NCBI GenBank assembly: GCA_039707465.1
Contig: CM077648.1
Span: 74,208,119-74,272,118, forward strand
DNA from: Rhabdophis nuchalis
Taxonomy: Eukaryota; Chordata; Lepidosauria; Squamata; Natricidae
Direction: 5' to 3'
Length of the DNA stretch: 64,000 nt
Shown piece by piece: positions 50,101-60,829 of this stretch. Made by a program: the position numbers and the translations under genes. The notes under the pieces are model-generated. The model was not told the DNA's origin, ran no database searches, and worked only from the letters and a program-made list of their open reading frames with translations. The stretch's first letter is position 1. Each line of letters starts with the position of its first letter.

Positions 50101-51930
50101 AGGTCGGCTCTGACCCCACCCGTTGGCCGCCTGGCACTGTTTTTGGATGCCTGGGCGAAGATCACTACTGATGCATGGGTACTCAGTACAGGGACGCACG
50201 GCCTTCATCTGGAATTCTTCTCCCTCCCTCCGAATACCTTTGGCACATTTCCCCCTGCCAAGAGCTTGGAGAAGCGCCGTCAGATGCAGCAGGCCATACA
50301 ACACCTGCTGGATACTGCAGCGATAGAGCAAGTCCCTAGGGACCAGGTGGGAAGAGGGTTCTATTCTAACCTTTTCCTAGTGCCTAAGTCTTCGGGGGGA
50401 AGGGGGAGGGGGTGGAGAGCAATTTTGGATTTAAAACGCCTAACCCATTTACAGTCACTTCAAGATGGTCTCTCTCAAGTCCATCTTGTCAGGGATTTGG
50501 GAGGGCGACTTCATGGCCTCCATTGATCTCACAGAAGCCTACTTGCACATTCCCATAATCCCTAAGCATAGGTATTTCCTTCGGTTCCCATACCTAGGTA
50601 TTCAATACCAATACAAGGCCTTACCGTTTGGCTTAGCTTCTACCCCTAGGACTTTCACCAAGGTGCTTGAGGTAGTAGCTGCCCACCTGAGGGAGGTGCC
50701 CATTAGACTAAACTGCTACCTGGATGACATCATCCAGGGGGCCTCGCCCTCCCAGACAAGAGCGGACCTTCAACAGGTCATAGACACTCTCCAGGGGTTG
50801 GGGTTCTCAATTAACTTCAAAAAGAGTGCCCTTAAGCCAGACAGTAGAATTTTTCATCTAGGAGCGGTTATTGACTCCCGTTTGGGTAGAGTTTTTCTGT
50901 CTCCGGATTGCAGATCCAGTTTGCTGAAGTTAATTAAGCAGATTCGGAGGGATCATTGTGTTCCCATTGCCCTCCTTTCCAGCTTGCTGGGAAAGTTCAT
51001 CGAGATGGTCTCGTGGACACGGCTTCATGCCAGGATGCTTCAATGGAGACTGCTCCCGTACCAGAGGTCTGCCTCCAGCAATTCAATGCTCAAGGTACCT
51101 GCTACACCACAGATACTGTTGTCTCCCAAATGGTGGATGTCCCCGACCTTACTCAAGGGGTACGAATTCAGAGAACAGGAGCACCTCATTTTGACAACTG
51201 ACACCAGTCTGTTCGGCTGGGGGGGGGGCGACCCTGGAATCCCAATTAGCACAGGGCAGATGGTCATGGAGTGATCAACAGCACAACATAAATTGGCTGG
51301 AGCTTCGGGCAATCCACCTCGCTCTCAGACGGTTTCAGACCACAGTCAAGGGTCACCATTGCTAACAGACAATGTGGCGGCAAAGGCACACATAAATCGA
51401 CGGGGCACACGGTCCAGGGCACTACATACCGAGACGATGTCCCTGGGACTCGGCGGAGAAGCATCTACACTCCACCCACGCGGAACACATCACCGGCATA
51501 GACAACCACAAAGAAGACTGGCTGAGCTGGGAGACAGTGGACAATGGGGAGTGGAGCCTCTCCAGAGAGCTGTTCCAGAAGGTCTGCCAGAGATTCGGAA
51601 CACTGATGATGGACCTGTTCGCCACTCCATCCAATGCACAGATTCTGCGATTCCTCTCTCAGTTCCCAGCTCGGGGGATGGAGGGGGTTGACGCCCTCCA
51701 CACAAGATGGCCAGACGGGCTGCTTACGCTTTTCCTCCCTCTTCCCGGGGGTTATCCAGAAAGTGGTCAGGGAGCAGGCAGAGGTCATTCTAGTGGGGCC
51801 GCTCTTGCCCAGGAGGGCATGGTTCACGGACCTCATGAGTCTATCAGTAGAGAGACCATGGAAGATCCCCCAGGGGGGAATTGGTGCTGTTACAAGGGAA
51901 ACTTCGTCACTCAGACACACAGTGGCTTCA
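50101..51930 (+). pseudogene. DIRS reverse transcriptase / RNase H (copy 5)
   Basis: First frame: RLALFLDAWAKITTDAWVLSTGTHGLHLEFFSLPP and GFYSNLFLVPKSSGG followed by a small G-rich insertion, then WRAILDLKRL. The main frame (50465-51274) has DFMASIDLTEAYLHIPIIPKHRYFLRFPYLGIQYQYKALPFGLASTPRTFTKVLEVVAAHL, the catalytic LNCYLDDIIQ, FHLGAVIDSRLGRVFLSPD, LLSSLLGKFIEMVSWTRLHARMLQWRLLPYQRS and the RNase H start LILTTDTSLFGWGG. Decayed RNase H follows, then MDLFATPSNAQILRFLSQFPAR and AEVILVGPLLPRRAWFTDLMSLSVERPWKIP. There are several frameshifts. Confidence 0.85.
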
Positions 51931-52994
51931 ACTAGCCGTGTAGAGATTGAGCGGGAGCGCCTGAGGGGTGCTCACCTATCCCAGAGGGTAATCAGGACCA
52001 TTGAGACTTCCCACAAACTGTCAACCAATAGGATATATGACTCCACTTGGGCGCCCTTCGTAGCTTGGTGTCAGCCTGCTCGCATGGAGCTGGACAGGGC
52101 CTCGGTGTCGCAGGTCCTGGACTTCATCCAGGAAGGTTTGGATAAGGGCTTGTCCCTTGCCACGACTAAGAGGCAGTTGGCAGCATTGGCCACAGTGATC
52201 CAGCATGAGGCCAAACCCCACTACCCAGTCTACCCTTAGTTAGGAGGTTTCTCAAGGGGGCGGCTCTTCTCCGTCCCCCGCCGGTCCATAGATTCCCCAC
52301 ATAGGACCTTCCCACGGTGTTGCGGGCCCTTATGGCTGAGCTGTTTGAACCACTTCGAACTGTCAGCAGAAAGCTTCTCACGTGCAAGGTTATGTTCCTG
52401 GTGGCAGTTACCTCGGCCAGACGTGTGTCTGAGCTGGGAGCCCTCTCTTCCAGGGACGATCTGTGCATCTTTCACACCAACAGAGTTGTGCTTTGCCTTG
52501 ACCCGATGTTCCTGCCCAAGGTCAACTCAGTCTTTCACCATTCACAGGAGTTTGTGTTACCGGATTTCTGTCCAGCTCCATCCAGGGAGCAGGAGCACCA
52601 GTGGCACCACCTAGATGTGAGGCGGGCCCTACGGATCTACCTGAGGCGGACAGCCGAATTCTGGAAATTGGAAGCCCTGTTTGTATCATTCGACCCCTCT
52701 TCCCAATGGAAGAGAGTCTCCCCTTCTACCATCAGCCACTGGATTCGGCTGGCTATCACCCTTGCCTATGAGGCTCAGAATCTACCAGTGCTGGCCGGCA
52801 TCACGGCACATTCCACAAGGCGTGAGGCTACATCTGTGGCCTGGGCCACCCAGGCATCCCTAGAGGATATCTGCAGGGCAGCGACATGGGCCTCCCTGTC
52901 ACCTTTTATCCGACACTACAGGTTGGATGCCTTTGCGTCTGTGGAGGCGGCGTTTGGTCGTCGTGTCTTGCAGCAGGTTCTGTCCAGTCAGTAA
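51930..52994 (+). pseudogene. DIRS tyrosine recombinase (copy 5), one break
   Basis: The N-terminal part is RLRGAHLSQRVIRTIETSHKLSTNRIYDSTWAPFVAWCQ and VSQVLDFIQEGLDKGLSLATTKRQLAALATVI. A stop and frameshift fall at about 52239. The second frame has the catalytic domain complete: VTSARRVSELGALSSRDDLC, LDPMFLPKVNSVFHHSQEFVLPDFCPAPS, LDVRRALRIYLRRTAEFW, ITAHSTRREATSVAWATQASLEDICRAATWASLSPFIRHYRLDAFASVEAAFGRRVLQQVL. R, HxxR and Y are all present. One break separates the two halves. Confidence 0.9.
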
Positions 52995-53058
52995 CTACCC
53001 ACCCTTGGGGAGAGGACGCGGTATATAAGTAAATTATTGATTGATTGATTGACAGAAA
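52995..53058 (+). mobile_element. Short SINE/LINE tail (GCGGTATATAAG, ATTG repeats)
   Basis: CTTGGGGAGAGGACGCGGTATATAAGTAAATTATTGATTGATTGATTG resembles the 3' tail of reptile SINEs and L2 elements. It lies between the recombinase stop and the ICR and is not seen in the other DIRS copies. Confidence 0.5.
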
Positions 53059-53063
53059 CTCTG

Positions 53064-53165
53064 GTATGTCCCATATATGGATCATCTTGCAAACCCACTC
53101 TGGAAAATAACAGTTGGTCTTACCTAACTGTGATTTTAAGAGTTGTTTGCAGGATGATCAAGTTC
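53064..53165. repeat. DIRS copy 5 internal complementary region
   Basis: Arms at 53087-53114 (TTGCAAACCCACTCTGGAAA onward) and 53127-53152 (ending GTTGTTTGCAG) are inverted copies. They flank TGGTCTTACCTA (53115-53126), which reads TAGGTAAGACCA on the other strand. Confidence 0.88.
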
Positions 53166-53397
53166 CCACACTAGATAGTTAGACAGCAGGGAGGGTGGAA
53201 GGGGTTCCCTTGTGACTTGTTTTCAGGATCTTGGGAGCACACAGTGCATTGAAACTGGAGTCTGAATGGAGGAGGACAGAGGAGTGGCTTCAGCTTCAGT
53301 TCAGTCCGGAGGCCAATAGGACGTGACTATACCATATATGGATCATCCTGCAAACAACTCTTAAAATCACAATTCAGGTAAGACCAACTGTTATTTC

Positions 53398-54479
53398 ATC
53401 TAGAATAGAAAGTTACTGTCAAAAAAGGGAATTTAAAGGCCAGAGTAGCAGAACAAAAGAATGACATATTTCTTCAAGCTGTGAGACATAGGAATGTCTA
53501 CATTACAGATCTTAACATCTGGGCCAGTTTATCTTCAAGTAAACTGTTAAAGGCCTTAAAAATCACTGCTAGAACTATCAATCTTTATGAGCTAATACAA
53601 GTTTTTTTTTTTTTTAAGACAAGTGCTATATGATTTCTGAAGAATGTTCAGCTGCATTCTGTATTTCTTGCAATTTTCAAATAATTTTCAAGGCCAAACC
53701 TAGGTAGAATATTATAAGAATCCAAAACATTACTAAAGAGAGAGACCATCCCTGTCAAGGGAAGCTTGCTGAATGCATTCCAGACAATGTATGTTATCTA
53801 GACCCTGAGTAATAAAGATACATTCAGAAATTTACCCAGTCTCTACACTTACTCCTTCAGAGACATTGCATCCTTGTTCAAAGGCCTTTCGATTTTCCAG
53901 ACCCTTAAACTACAAGTTCACAATGCCTCTACCATTTTAGGATTCACCTTCAATTTATTGACTACCTAATCATACAACTATTGCATAGTTTTATGATTTA
54001 CAGGGATTAATTGTTATTTGTCTACCTGTACTGTAAAAGAGAATCTAATCTGCAGTCCATATGAAAAAATATTGGGTGTAAAGGGTTAAAAAATAAGAAA
54101 ATAAAGCCAGCCAAATGCAACATACAAAAATTGGGAGGTTAAGAAATTATTTTTCACTGAAAATTATCTTTGATTGTAAATATTAAATTTATAAAAATAA
54201 GATACAAGTAAATGTCATTTTAATACGGTTAATAAATCCCTTGAAATCTCACATTATTACAGTTTGCACTATTCAAAGTAATATTTCTATGGAAAATATG
54301 GTAATTGGTTCCAGCTTGATGAATTAAGCAATGAAAATTTTTAGGCATACGTTTCATATTTATATTAATGAAATTTTACAGTAAAGGATAATAAGAATGT
54401 ACTTATAATTTAAATATATAATTAACAAAGTCTCAAAGTAGTTATAGAAAGCCAGATAAAAATAAATACATTGTTAGGG
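53398..54479. other. AT-rich intronic DNA
   Basis: No exon or repeat recognised. Confidence 0.45.
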
Positions 54480-54645
54480 CACTAGAGACGGTGACAGTAG
54501 AGGACGAGATAGTTAGATAGTGTCATTGATACAATGAATATGAATTTGGGCAAACTCAGGAAGACAGTGGAGGACAGGGGACCCTGGTCCATGGGGCCAC
54601 AAAGAGTTGGACACAACGTAGTGACTGAACAACAAACCATAGTCA
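54480..54645 (+). mobile_element. BovB 3' end fragment
   Basis: GGAAGACAGTGGAGGACAGGGGACCCTGGTCCATGGGGCCACAAAGAGTTGGACACAACGTAGTGACTGAACAAC matches the 3' untranslated end of BovB, which is also shared by BovB-mobilised SINEs. It has no coding content. Confidence 0.8.
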
Positions 54646-57604
54646 GGCATTCTAACATCCTATTTTAGTGTTTCTAACAGCACATTCTTGTTCAATTATA
54701 TCAGATTTTTGCTCTAATGTAATGGTTTCTTTTTAAAAAAAATGATATAGTTTTCCTCTGAAGGAATCTTCTCCAATTTGCACATATGAAGATTAGCAGT
54801 GTCCAATATCCCAAGCACAACTGTGCAGAATCTCAAACACAACTAGCTTCGTTAACTGAAGTTATTAAATGTACTTAATGTTTTCCTCCTCTTGGTCTTT
54901 TAACCGATTTTTTTACTGGTAGGTTTTTTTTCCACCTTTATTATTTTAATGTGTGGTACTTTTATTGTTTGTAAGCTATCCAAACTTGTCTCTCAACAAG
55001 ATGGGTGGCACATAAATAAAATAAAGGAAAGAAGAAGGAAAGGAAAAGAGTGACTTGGTATCAATTTACAATTTGCACTAAATAAAATACTGTATTATTT
55101 GAATTTACATTCATCATGACCTGATTTATGTAGCAGAGTATGTAAGCTACCTTAATGTATCTTAAACATTATTTGAAGAGAAACAAAAGCAAAGTGCATA
55201 ATAAGGAAAATACTTTCTTTCCTTCAAGTAAGGTTATTTTTCCAAATGATAGTGGTTTCTCATTTTATTTATATCAGGTTTGTACCAGATTTGAATCCTC
55301 ACATTAAGTTTTGAAAGAGTCCATAAGTAAATATACATATTTGGTTACTGAGCCGGTTATAAATTATCTGAACAAATTGTCTAACTTAGAAGAGTAGTTT
55401 GAATAAAACCTGAAGATCACAAAGCTTGATTAAAGGATTAACAACATGTAACTCTTAGAATTAAAGCTGTAATGGATCAGATTTTTGTAGATAAACAATA
55501 CATTTTTCTAGTTAAAGCACTTTTTTAGTAGCTACTTTATAAAACAAATTTTACATATATTAAATTACAATTTTGGGGCCACTAATTGCATTCTTTATAT
55601 ATTATTCAGGTATGTAAGATAAAACAGATCAACTTTTTTACATTAAGTGTATTGGATTCACAATCCATAAGATTTTTTAGAAACATGATCCATGTTTAAT
55701 TCTGTTTTCAGATGTAAGTCTAGTTACTTTTACGGTAAAAATGTATTTTTTCCTCCACTAATTGAAAATATCCATTGTCATATAAGAATCTTATACAGAG
55801 TATAGATTGTGAAAAGGTAAATTACAGTACTCAATTAACTCATACAACTTGGTTCAATAATGTCTAATATTTCTGACTTCATACCTGGTATTAACATAAC
55901 ATGGCATTCTTTGTTTTAAGAATTACTGGTCTCAGCATTCTTAGTAGTTAGACAAAGTGGTGGGCTCTACTGACAAACCAAGCCATAGGTTTCTATCTGC
56001 TGTCATAAAGTGTTCTATTGACAAAGATATTAAATGGGCACTGAAGCAGCCGAGCTTGAATTGTACCCTCGAGTGAATGTGTATAAGCTAGTTATTATGT
56101 CTCAACCCAGCCTCCACATAGGAGTAGTGGAGGAAAATTGGAGACCGGAACACTGTATGATACCGCAAGTTCTTGAAGGAAGGTGAGGTGTAAATTTAAC
56201 AAACTAGAGTGGAAATGGGATTCTGTCTATCAAGGCTGAATACATGAGAGCAGTTGCAGCTTGTTTCTAATTTAAATATCTGGCCCTTGACATTAGTTGT
56301 GATATTCCCAAATTACAAGCAATAGGAAAGAGTTACCTTACAGAATGTTCTCTGGTTTAATATATACAGGATAGTATTTTGTTGTTTCTGACTTTCATCC
56401 CTGCCATTAAAGATTTCTCCTCTCATTACTTTGCCCAGTTAGAATAAAGGAGAAGATAATCCCTGTGGTCTGTTAAGCATTTCCTTTTGTAGGTGATAAT
56501 TACATTTGTGCAGTGGGATGTGGTAATCATAAAGTGAGAACACTAGTTAAATGCATTGGAGGAGGGTGGGATATGGTTTTCTATAAAATGGAAGTTAAGA
56601 AACAATACCTTCAATTAAATTCAATGCCATAGTGACTGGGCACAAAAGGAACCATCCTATTGTAGGCATTGTCTCCATGACTTGATTTTTCTGATTGCGG
56701 TACTACAGAGATGCAAATATTAACATATAGCCTTCTTGGTAAAATGTTACTATGACTGGGCAAAATTTTGCACATATATCTCCATTACTCATCAGCAAAG
56801 TCAATGTAATAGTTACTTTCAGTGGGTTGTTATAAAGAACGTAAGATGATACAATTCTTTATATATGTTTATATGTTATGTTTGTTGTCTAATAACCTAG
56901 GTTCTCTGATAAAAATACAGTTCTACAATATAAAAGCAATACAGAGAAGCTGTTAAAAAGTAGTAAAAATCAAATATAAGTAACAAATTGCGCAAATAGC
57001 TTACTAACTGCATATTATGTTTTTTAATAAAAATCCACACAAGTATGAGTAATTTTAAAAACTGTAGCTAAAAAATTAAATTGCTTCCTACTGTAGAATT
57101 TGACTTTAAAATAAACTTTTAGACAGTTCTTATCCAAAGTTCAGAATCATATCCGTTATATTCATAAGCTTTGAACTTCCTTTCCCCTGTTATGACCCTT
57201 AGCAATTTTTCATAAGGTTTTGCTTCCAGTTTCAATTTAGCTATATAGTTTATTGTTCATGTTTAAAATTGAAACAATGGTTATGTAACTATAATGTATG
57301 AAAACAAGCCTGAATCATGAAGTCTGAAGTTGCTTATCTCCATTATAATTAAAACTAATTTCTAGAAAGGTGAAAAGAATAACTTGATTAGTTGAACATA
57401 AAACAAGTCCTTGTGGGTGTTACACTGGTACAGAGTTCAAAAGCTGAAAGTTTGTTCCTATAATGTTAAGACATACAGAAATGCATTACGATATATTAGA
57501 CCAAACCTGCATAAATGTGTATAAATATAACTTATGCTATTTGAATACTAGGTTTTTTATTTTATAAATGACAAAAGGGAACAATGCTCTTTATTATCAT
57601 CTAG
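54646..57604. other. CNOT2 intron, AT-rich
   Basis: About 3 kb upstream of the first recognised CNOT2 exon. I looked for the preceding exon (encoding about 16 residues from the usual start) and did not find it. Confidence 0.5.
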
Positions 57605-57727
57605 GTGACAAACAGCATGTTTGGTGCTTCAAGAAAGAAGTTTGTAGAGGGGGTCGACAGTGACTACCATGATGAAAATATGTACTACAGCCAGTCATCG
57701 ATGTTCCCACATCGATCAGAAAAAGAT
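57605..57727 (+). CDS. CNOT2: CNOT2 exon: VTNSMFGASRKKFVEG... HRSEKD
   Basis: A 123-base exon of 41 codons in phase 0. The encoded VTNSMFGASRKKFVEGVDSD to MFPHRSEKD segment is what I know as about residues 17-57 of vertebrate CNOT2, apparently unchanged from the mammalian protein. The acceptor is ATCATCTAG before GTG and the donor is GAT|GTAAGT. CNOT2 is a subunit of the CCR4-NOT complex, which removes poly(A) tails and represses translation. It pairs with CNOT3 and binds the CNOT1 scaffold through its C-terminal NOT box, which is not in this window. This N-terminal part is thought to be flexible. The fifth codon is ATG, which could serve as an alternative start. No sign of decay. Confidence 0.97.
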
Positions 57728-57849
57728 GTAAGTTTTTTGTGCATATTATATTTAATCTTAAAATTTAGGCTTAATGAGAGTAGGTTTTTGTAATATTGTA
57801 CAGAATTACACCCCCCCTCCCCCAAACACAATTACTTTTACTATACTGT

Positions 57850-58018
57850 GTGATGACGCAGTAGTTAGAATGCATTATTGCAGGCTGATTCTGCCACTGC
57901 CAGGACTATGATACTGACTAGCTCCAGGCTGACGTAGCCTTCTTCGGTAAAATGGTTGGTAAAATGAGGAGCCAGATTGTTGCGGGCAATATATGCTGAC
58001 TATGTAAATTGCTTAGAG
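57850..58018 (+). mobile_element. tRNA-derived squamate-type SINE, 3'-truncated
   Basis: ACGCAGTAGTTAGAATGCATTATTGCAGGC (A-box region), CCACTGCCAGGACTATGATACTGACTAGC (decayed B-box), then GTAAAATGAGGAGCCAGATTGTTGCGGGCAATATATGCTGAC and TAAATTGCTTAGAG. It ends where a hAT begins, and the normal 3' tail is missing. Confidence 0.75.
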
Positions 58019-58819
58019 CAGGGGTGTCAAATTTGATTTCATCAGGGTTGTGTTTATTTATTTATTTATTTATTCAATTTATATCCCGCCCTTCTCCAAC
58101 AGGACCCAGGGCGGCACACAGGAATCTTAAAACAGTATACAAAAATAATACAAAATACATAAATTTAAAAAGCTATTAAATAACACAAAACCTGCGCTAA
58201 AACCAAATTAAAATCCCTCATTTAAAACTGTCTAGTATTAGTCCCAGCGGAGGCTATGTTAGGCCGGCTTCATGAAATAAGTGTGTTTTTAAACAACGGC
58301 GGAAGAGGCGGAGGTCGGTGATAGTGCGGAGTTCAGGGGGTAGGTCGTTCCACAGGGCAGGGCCCGCCACAGAGAAGGCTCTTCCCCTGGGTGTCGCCAG
58401 CCGGCATTGTCCGGCCGATGGCACCCGGAGAAGGCCCTCTCTGTGGGAGCGTATCGGTCTAAGGGATGTATGGGGCAGGAGACGGTCTCGCATATAACTA
58501 GGCCCCGAGTTTGACTTCGGGGGCCAGGGTGGACATGGCCATCTTAATATCACTTGTATCGGGGATGCCTGTGGCAGCCCAAGCACTCTGCCAATGAAAA
58601 TGGGCTCCCGAGCTCCATTTTCAGCTGCGGTGGCCTCCTGCAACCCTCTGCCAGCAAAAATGGAGCTTGGGAAGCTGCGAGCAGCCCTCCCAAGCTCCGT
58701 TTTTATTGGCAGAGGCACCATGGGCCAGTCCTTTACTGTTTCCATGGCGGCCCCACAGGCCAGATCTGAGCACCCGGTGGGCTGGATCCGGCCCCTGGGC
58801 CTTGAGCTTGACACTCCTA
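58019..58819. mobile_element. hAT-type MITE with nested L2 fragment
   Basis: Starts CAGGGGTGTCAAATTTGATTTC and ends GAGCTTGACACTCCTA, related to 21698-22334. Flanks GCTTAGAG and GTTTAGAG match at 7 of 8 bases. The interior (58510-58800) has AATGGAGCTTGGGAAGC and AAGCTCCGTTTTTATTGGCAGAGG phrases. Confidence 0.75.
58050..58506 (-). mobile_element. L2 LINE 3' fragment nested in hAT
   Basis: The 3' end is TTTATTTATT repeats and CCGCCCTTCTCCAACAGGACCCAGGGCGG. The minus strand encodes SYMRDRLLPHTSLRPIRSHREGLLRVPSAGQCRLATPRGRAFSVAGPALWNDLPPELRTITDLRLFRRCLKTHLFHEAGLT, the L2 C-terminus. Confidence 0.88.
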
Positions 58820-58824
58820 GTTTA

Positions 58825-59230
58825 GAGGATGAATTATGAATATATATATGAAGTGAATATATGTCTAAGTGCCATTACTAAGTCCTATAGTTCTACTCTG
58901 ACTCTTACAACCACAGAGAGCTCTGCAAAATTGTAAAGGTAAATCATGGTTGTATTAATGAGGATAACTGTACTCAGTTGCTGGATAACTTTCCTCAGTG
59001 GCTTTCTACAGATACAAGGAAGAAGGGGGATGGAGTTTTGGGTCAAATGCTCTTCAGTGGTGGTCCTACAAATAGAACTACAAACAACATCTCAGTTTCC
59101 TTTCCTGCAGTGTCACTTTAGCAAGTAACAATTGCCAATAGTACAAAATTCAACGAAGATATCTAAAACATCTAAAGGTAGCACTTGTATTATCTGTGTA
59201 AAATTAATCAGTTCAGATACCTAAGAATTT
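58825..59230. other. CNOT2 intron, unassigned
   Basis: No exon or repeat recognised. Confidence 0.45.
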
Positions 59231-59232
59231 TT

Positions 59233-59645
59233 TCAGTAAAGGTAGTGACTTGACTTAAGACGACAATTGGGCCTCAAATTTTTGTGGCTAAGCTAAACAT
59301 TTGTTAAGTGAATTTTATCCCATTTTATGACATTTCTTGTCACAGTTGTTAAGTGAATCACTGAAGTTGTTAAGTTAGGGTTGTGAAATGAATCTGGCTT
59401 CTCCATTGACTGCTTGTAAGAAAATCGTAAAAGGGGATCACTTGACCTTGGGACACTGCAACTGTCATAAATATGAGTCAGTTGCCAGGCATCTGAATTT
59501 TGATCGTATGAACCTTGGGGATGCTGCAATGGTTGTAAGGGTGAAAGTATGTAACTGTGAAAAATGGTCATAAGTCATTTTTAAAACATTGTTGTAACCT
59601 TGAACAGTCACTAAATGAACTGTTGTAAGTCAAGGATTGCCTGTA
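59233..59645 (+). mobile_element. MITE, GACTTACGACC family
   Basis: Starts AGGTAGTGACTTGACTTAAG and ends GTTGTAAGTCAAGGATTGCC, imperfect inverse copies. This is the best-preserved member in the window, with ATTTGTTAAGTGAATTTTATCCC and CATAAATATGAGTCAGTTGCC. Confidence 0.85.
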
Positions 59646-59884
59646 TTAAATTTCCTCAGTTACCTGAACCGATGAAGCCAAACTGAAATTATCATAGGCT
59701 TTCTCTGAGTGTATATGTAGCTGACTGGTCATTATTCCTTCTATTACTTTGCTCAAGAAAGTGATATTTATAATTGGATAGTAGTTATTCACATCTTGAA
59801 TGTCCAGGAAACCCCAAGGACAGAAACTGCAGCTTCTTTCACAGCTCTGGGCATATAATGAACATTAATGAAATTAATTAAATA

Positions 59885-60060
59885 ATAATAAGGCATTTTA
59901 TTTATTTGTATCCTACCTTTATTATTTTTACAAATAATTCAAGGCAGTAAACATCAAACATTCCATCCTCCTCCTGTTTTCCTCACAACGGCAACCCTTT
60001 GAAGTGAATTGGATTAAGAGAAAATGAGGTCATCCAGCTTTTATGGGTACCATACTCCTT
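59885..60060 (+). mobile_element. SINE-like dispersed repeat, decayed
   Basis: ATTTTATTTATTTGTATCCTACC, CATCCTCCTCCTGTTTTCC, CAACGGCAACCCTTTGAAG and GAGGTCATCCAGCTTTTATGG match the repeat split at 18489-18612 and 19609-19720. Confidence 0.55.
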
Positions 60061-60213
60061 GGTATAACTTAGAAGTCCCTCCTTGTCACATAATATAATA
60101 CCATAATACCAGTGTTTAATGAGTTTCAGTGCTTGTCTTTAAAGTGTTAAAATATTTCATAACCACTATATTTTATCTTTGACTAATTTTTTTTACATTT
60201 GATTTCCAATTAG

Positions 60214-60280
60214 ATGCTGGCGTCACCATCAACATCAGGTCAGCTGTCTCAGTTTGGGGCAAGTTTATATGGGCAACAAA
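60214..60280 (+). CDS. CNOT2: CNOT2 exon: MLASPSTSGQLSQFGASLYGQQ
   Basis: A 67-base exon starting in phase 0 and ending with one base of the next codon. It encodes MLASPSTSGQLSQFGASLYGQQ, which directly follows HRSEKD in vertebrate CNOT2. The acceptor is TTTCCAATTAG and the donor is AAA|GTAAGA. Because its length is not a multiple of three, skipping it would shift the frame. The intron between the two exons is about 2.5 kb and carries a SINE, a hAT with nested L2, a MITE and a decayed SINE-like repeat. The rest of CNOT2 lies beyond the window. Confidence 0.97.
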
Positions 60281-60829
60281 GTAAGAAATCTATTTTTATA
60301 ATAGGCCAATGGTTGTATGTATTTGTAAGTTACCTTAAATTAGGTTCATTTAATGTAGACTTTTTTCTATTGATATAACTTAAAGCTGTTCAGAGTATTT
60401 AAAAAAGATGGAGTCATTGGAGGTCCTGCACAGCTGCTTTGAAAGCTGTCTTCGATTATCTGTACATATGTATCATAGCCAAGCCATGCTTTGCTTTGTC
60501 AGCAGAAGTGTTCTGGGTGTATAGTGCAGACAACTGGAAACAAGTTTCAGAGCAGATGCAAAAATGTTCCAAAAACTGTTACTACTTTTGCACTTTGAAG
60601 ACAGGCGCTTTGCTCATGTTAGCATGCAAATACTTCTTTTAATTGCTTTGTATATTCTTAATAATTTAAGCATAACTGCATCTTAAAATAGGATGCAAAC
60701 TTTTTTCCTGTAATATGTTTAGAAGCAGTAGTTTCAGTTGAGGGCATTAAAAATGAACAATTCATAAATAGATTTTTTTAATTTTAACACTTCTACAGAA
60801 CATTCAGTTGTTCATATTAGGTTCCTATC
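60281..60829. other. CNOT2 intron, unassigned
   Basis: The frame at 60439-60642 (67 codons) shows no family signature or splice-site support and is probably chance. Confidence 0.45.

Larger units (their letters stand above)
47956..53397 (+). mobile_element. DIRS retrotransposon copy 5, divergent lineage
   Basis: The left edge is TTTTCTAGAGTGGGTTGGCAGG. The left ITR (47970-48085) is matched in reverse by 53240-53365, sharing ATGATCCATATATGG, CCTATTGGCCTC and CATTCAGACTCCAGTTTCA. The right end is CAGGTAAGACCA (53375) and TTATTTC. Termini differ from copies 2-4 in sequence but not in layout. Coding regions are full length but frameshifted. Only 182 bases separate it from copy 4. Confidence 0.9.

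Noticed and set aside
60439..60642. Possible additional CNOT2 exon
   Set aside because: Its residues do not match CNOT2 after LYGQQ, and no acceptor fits the phase left by the 60214-60280 exon.
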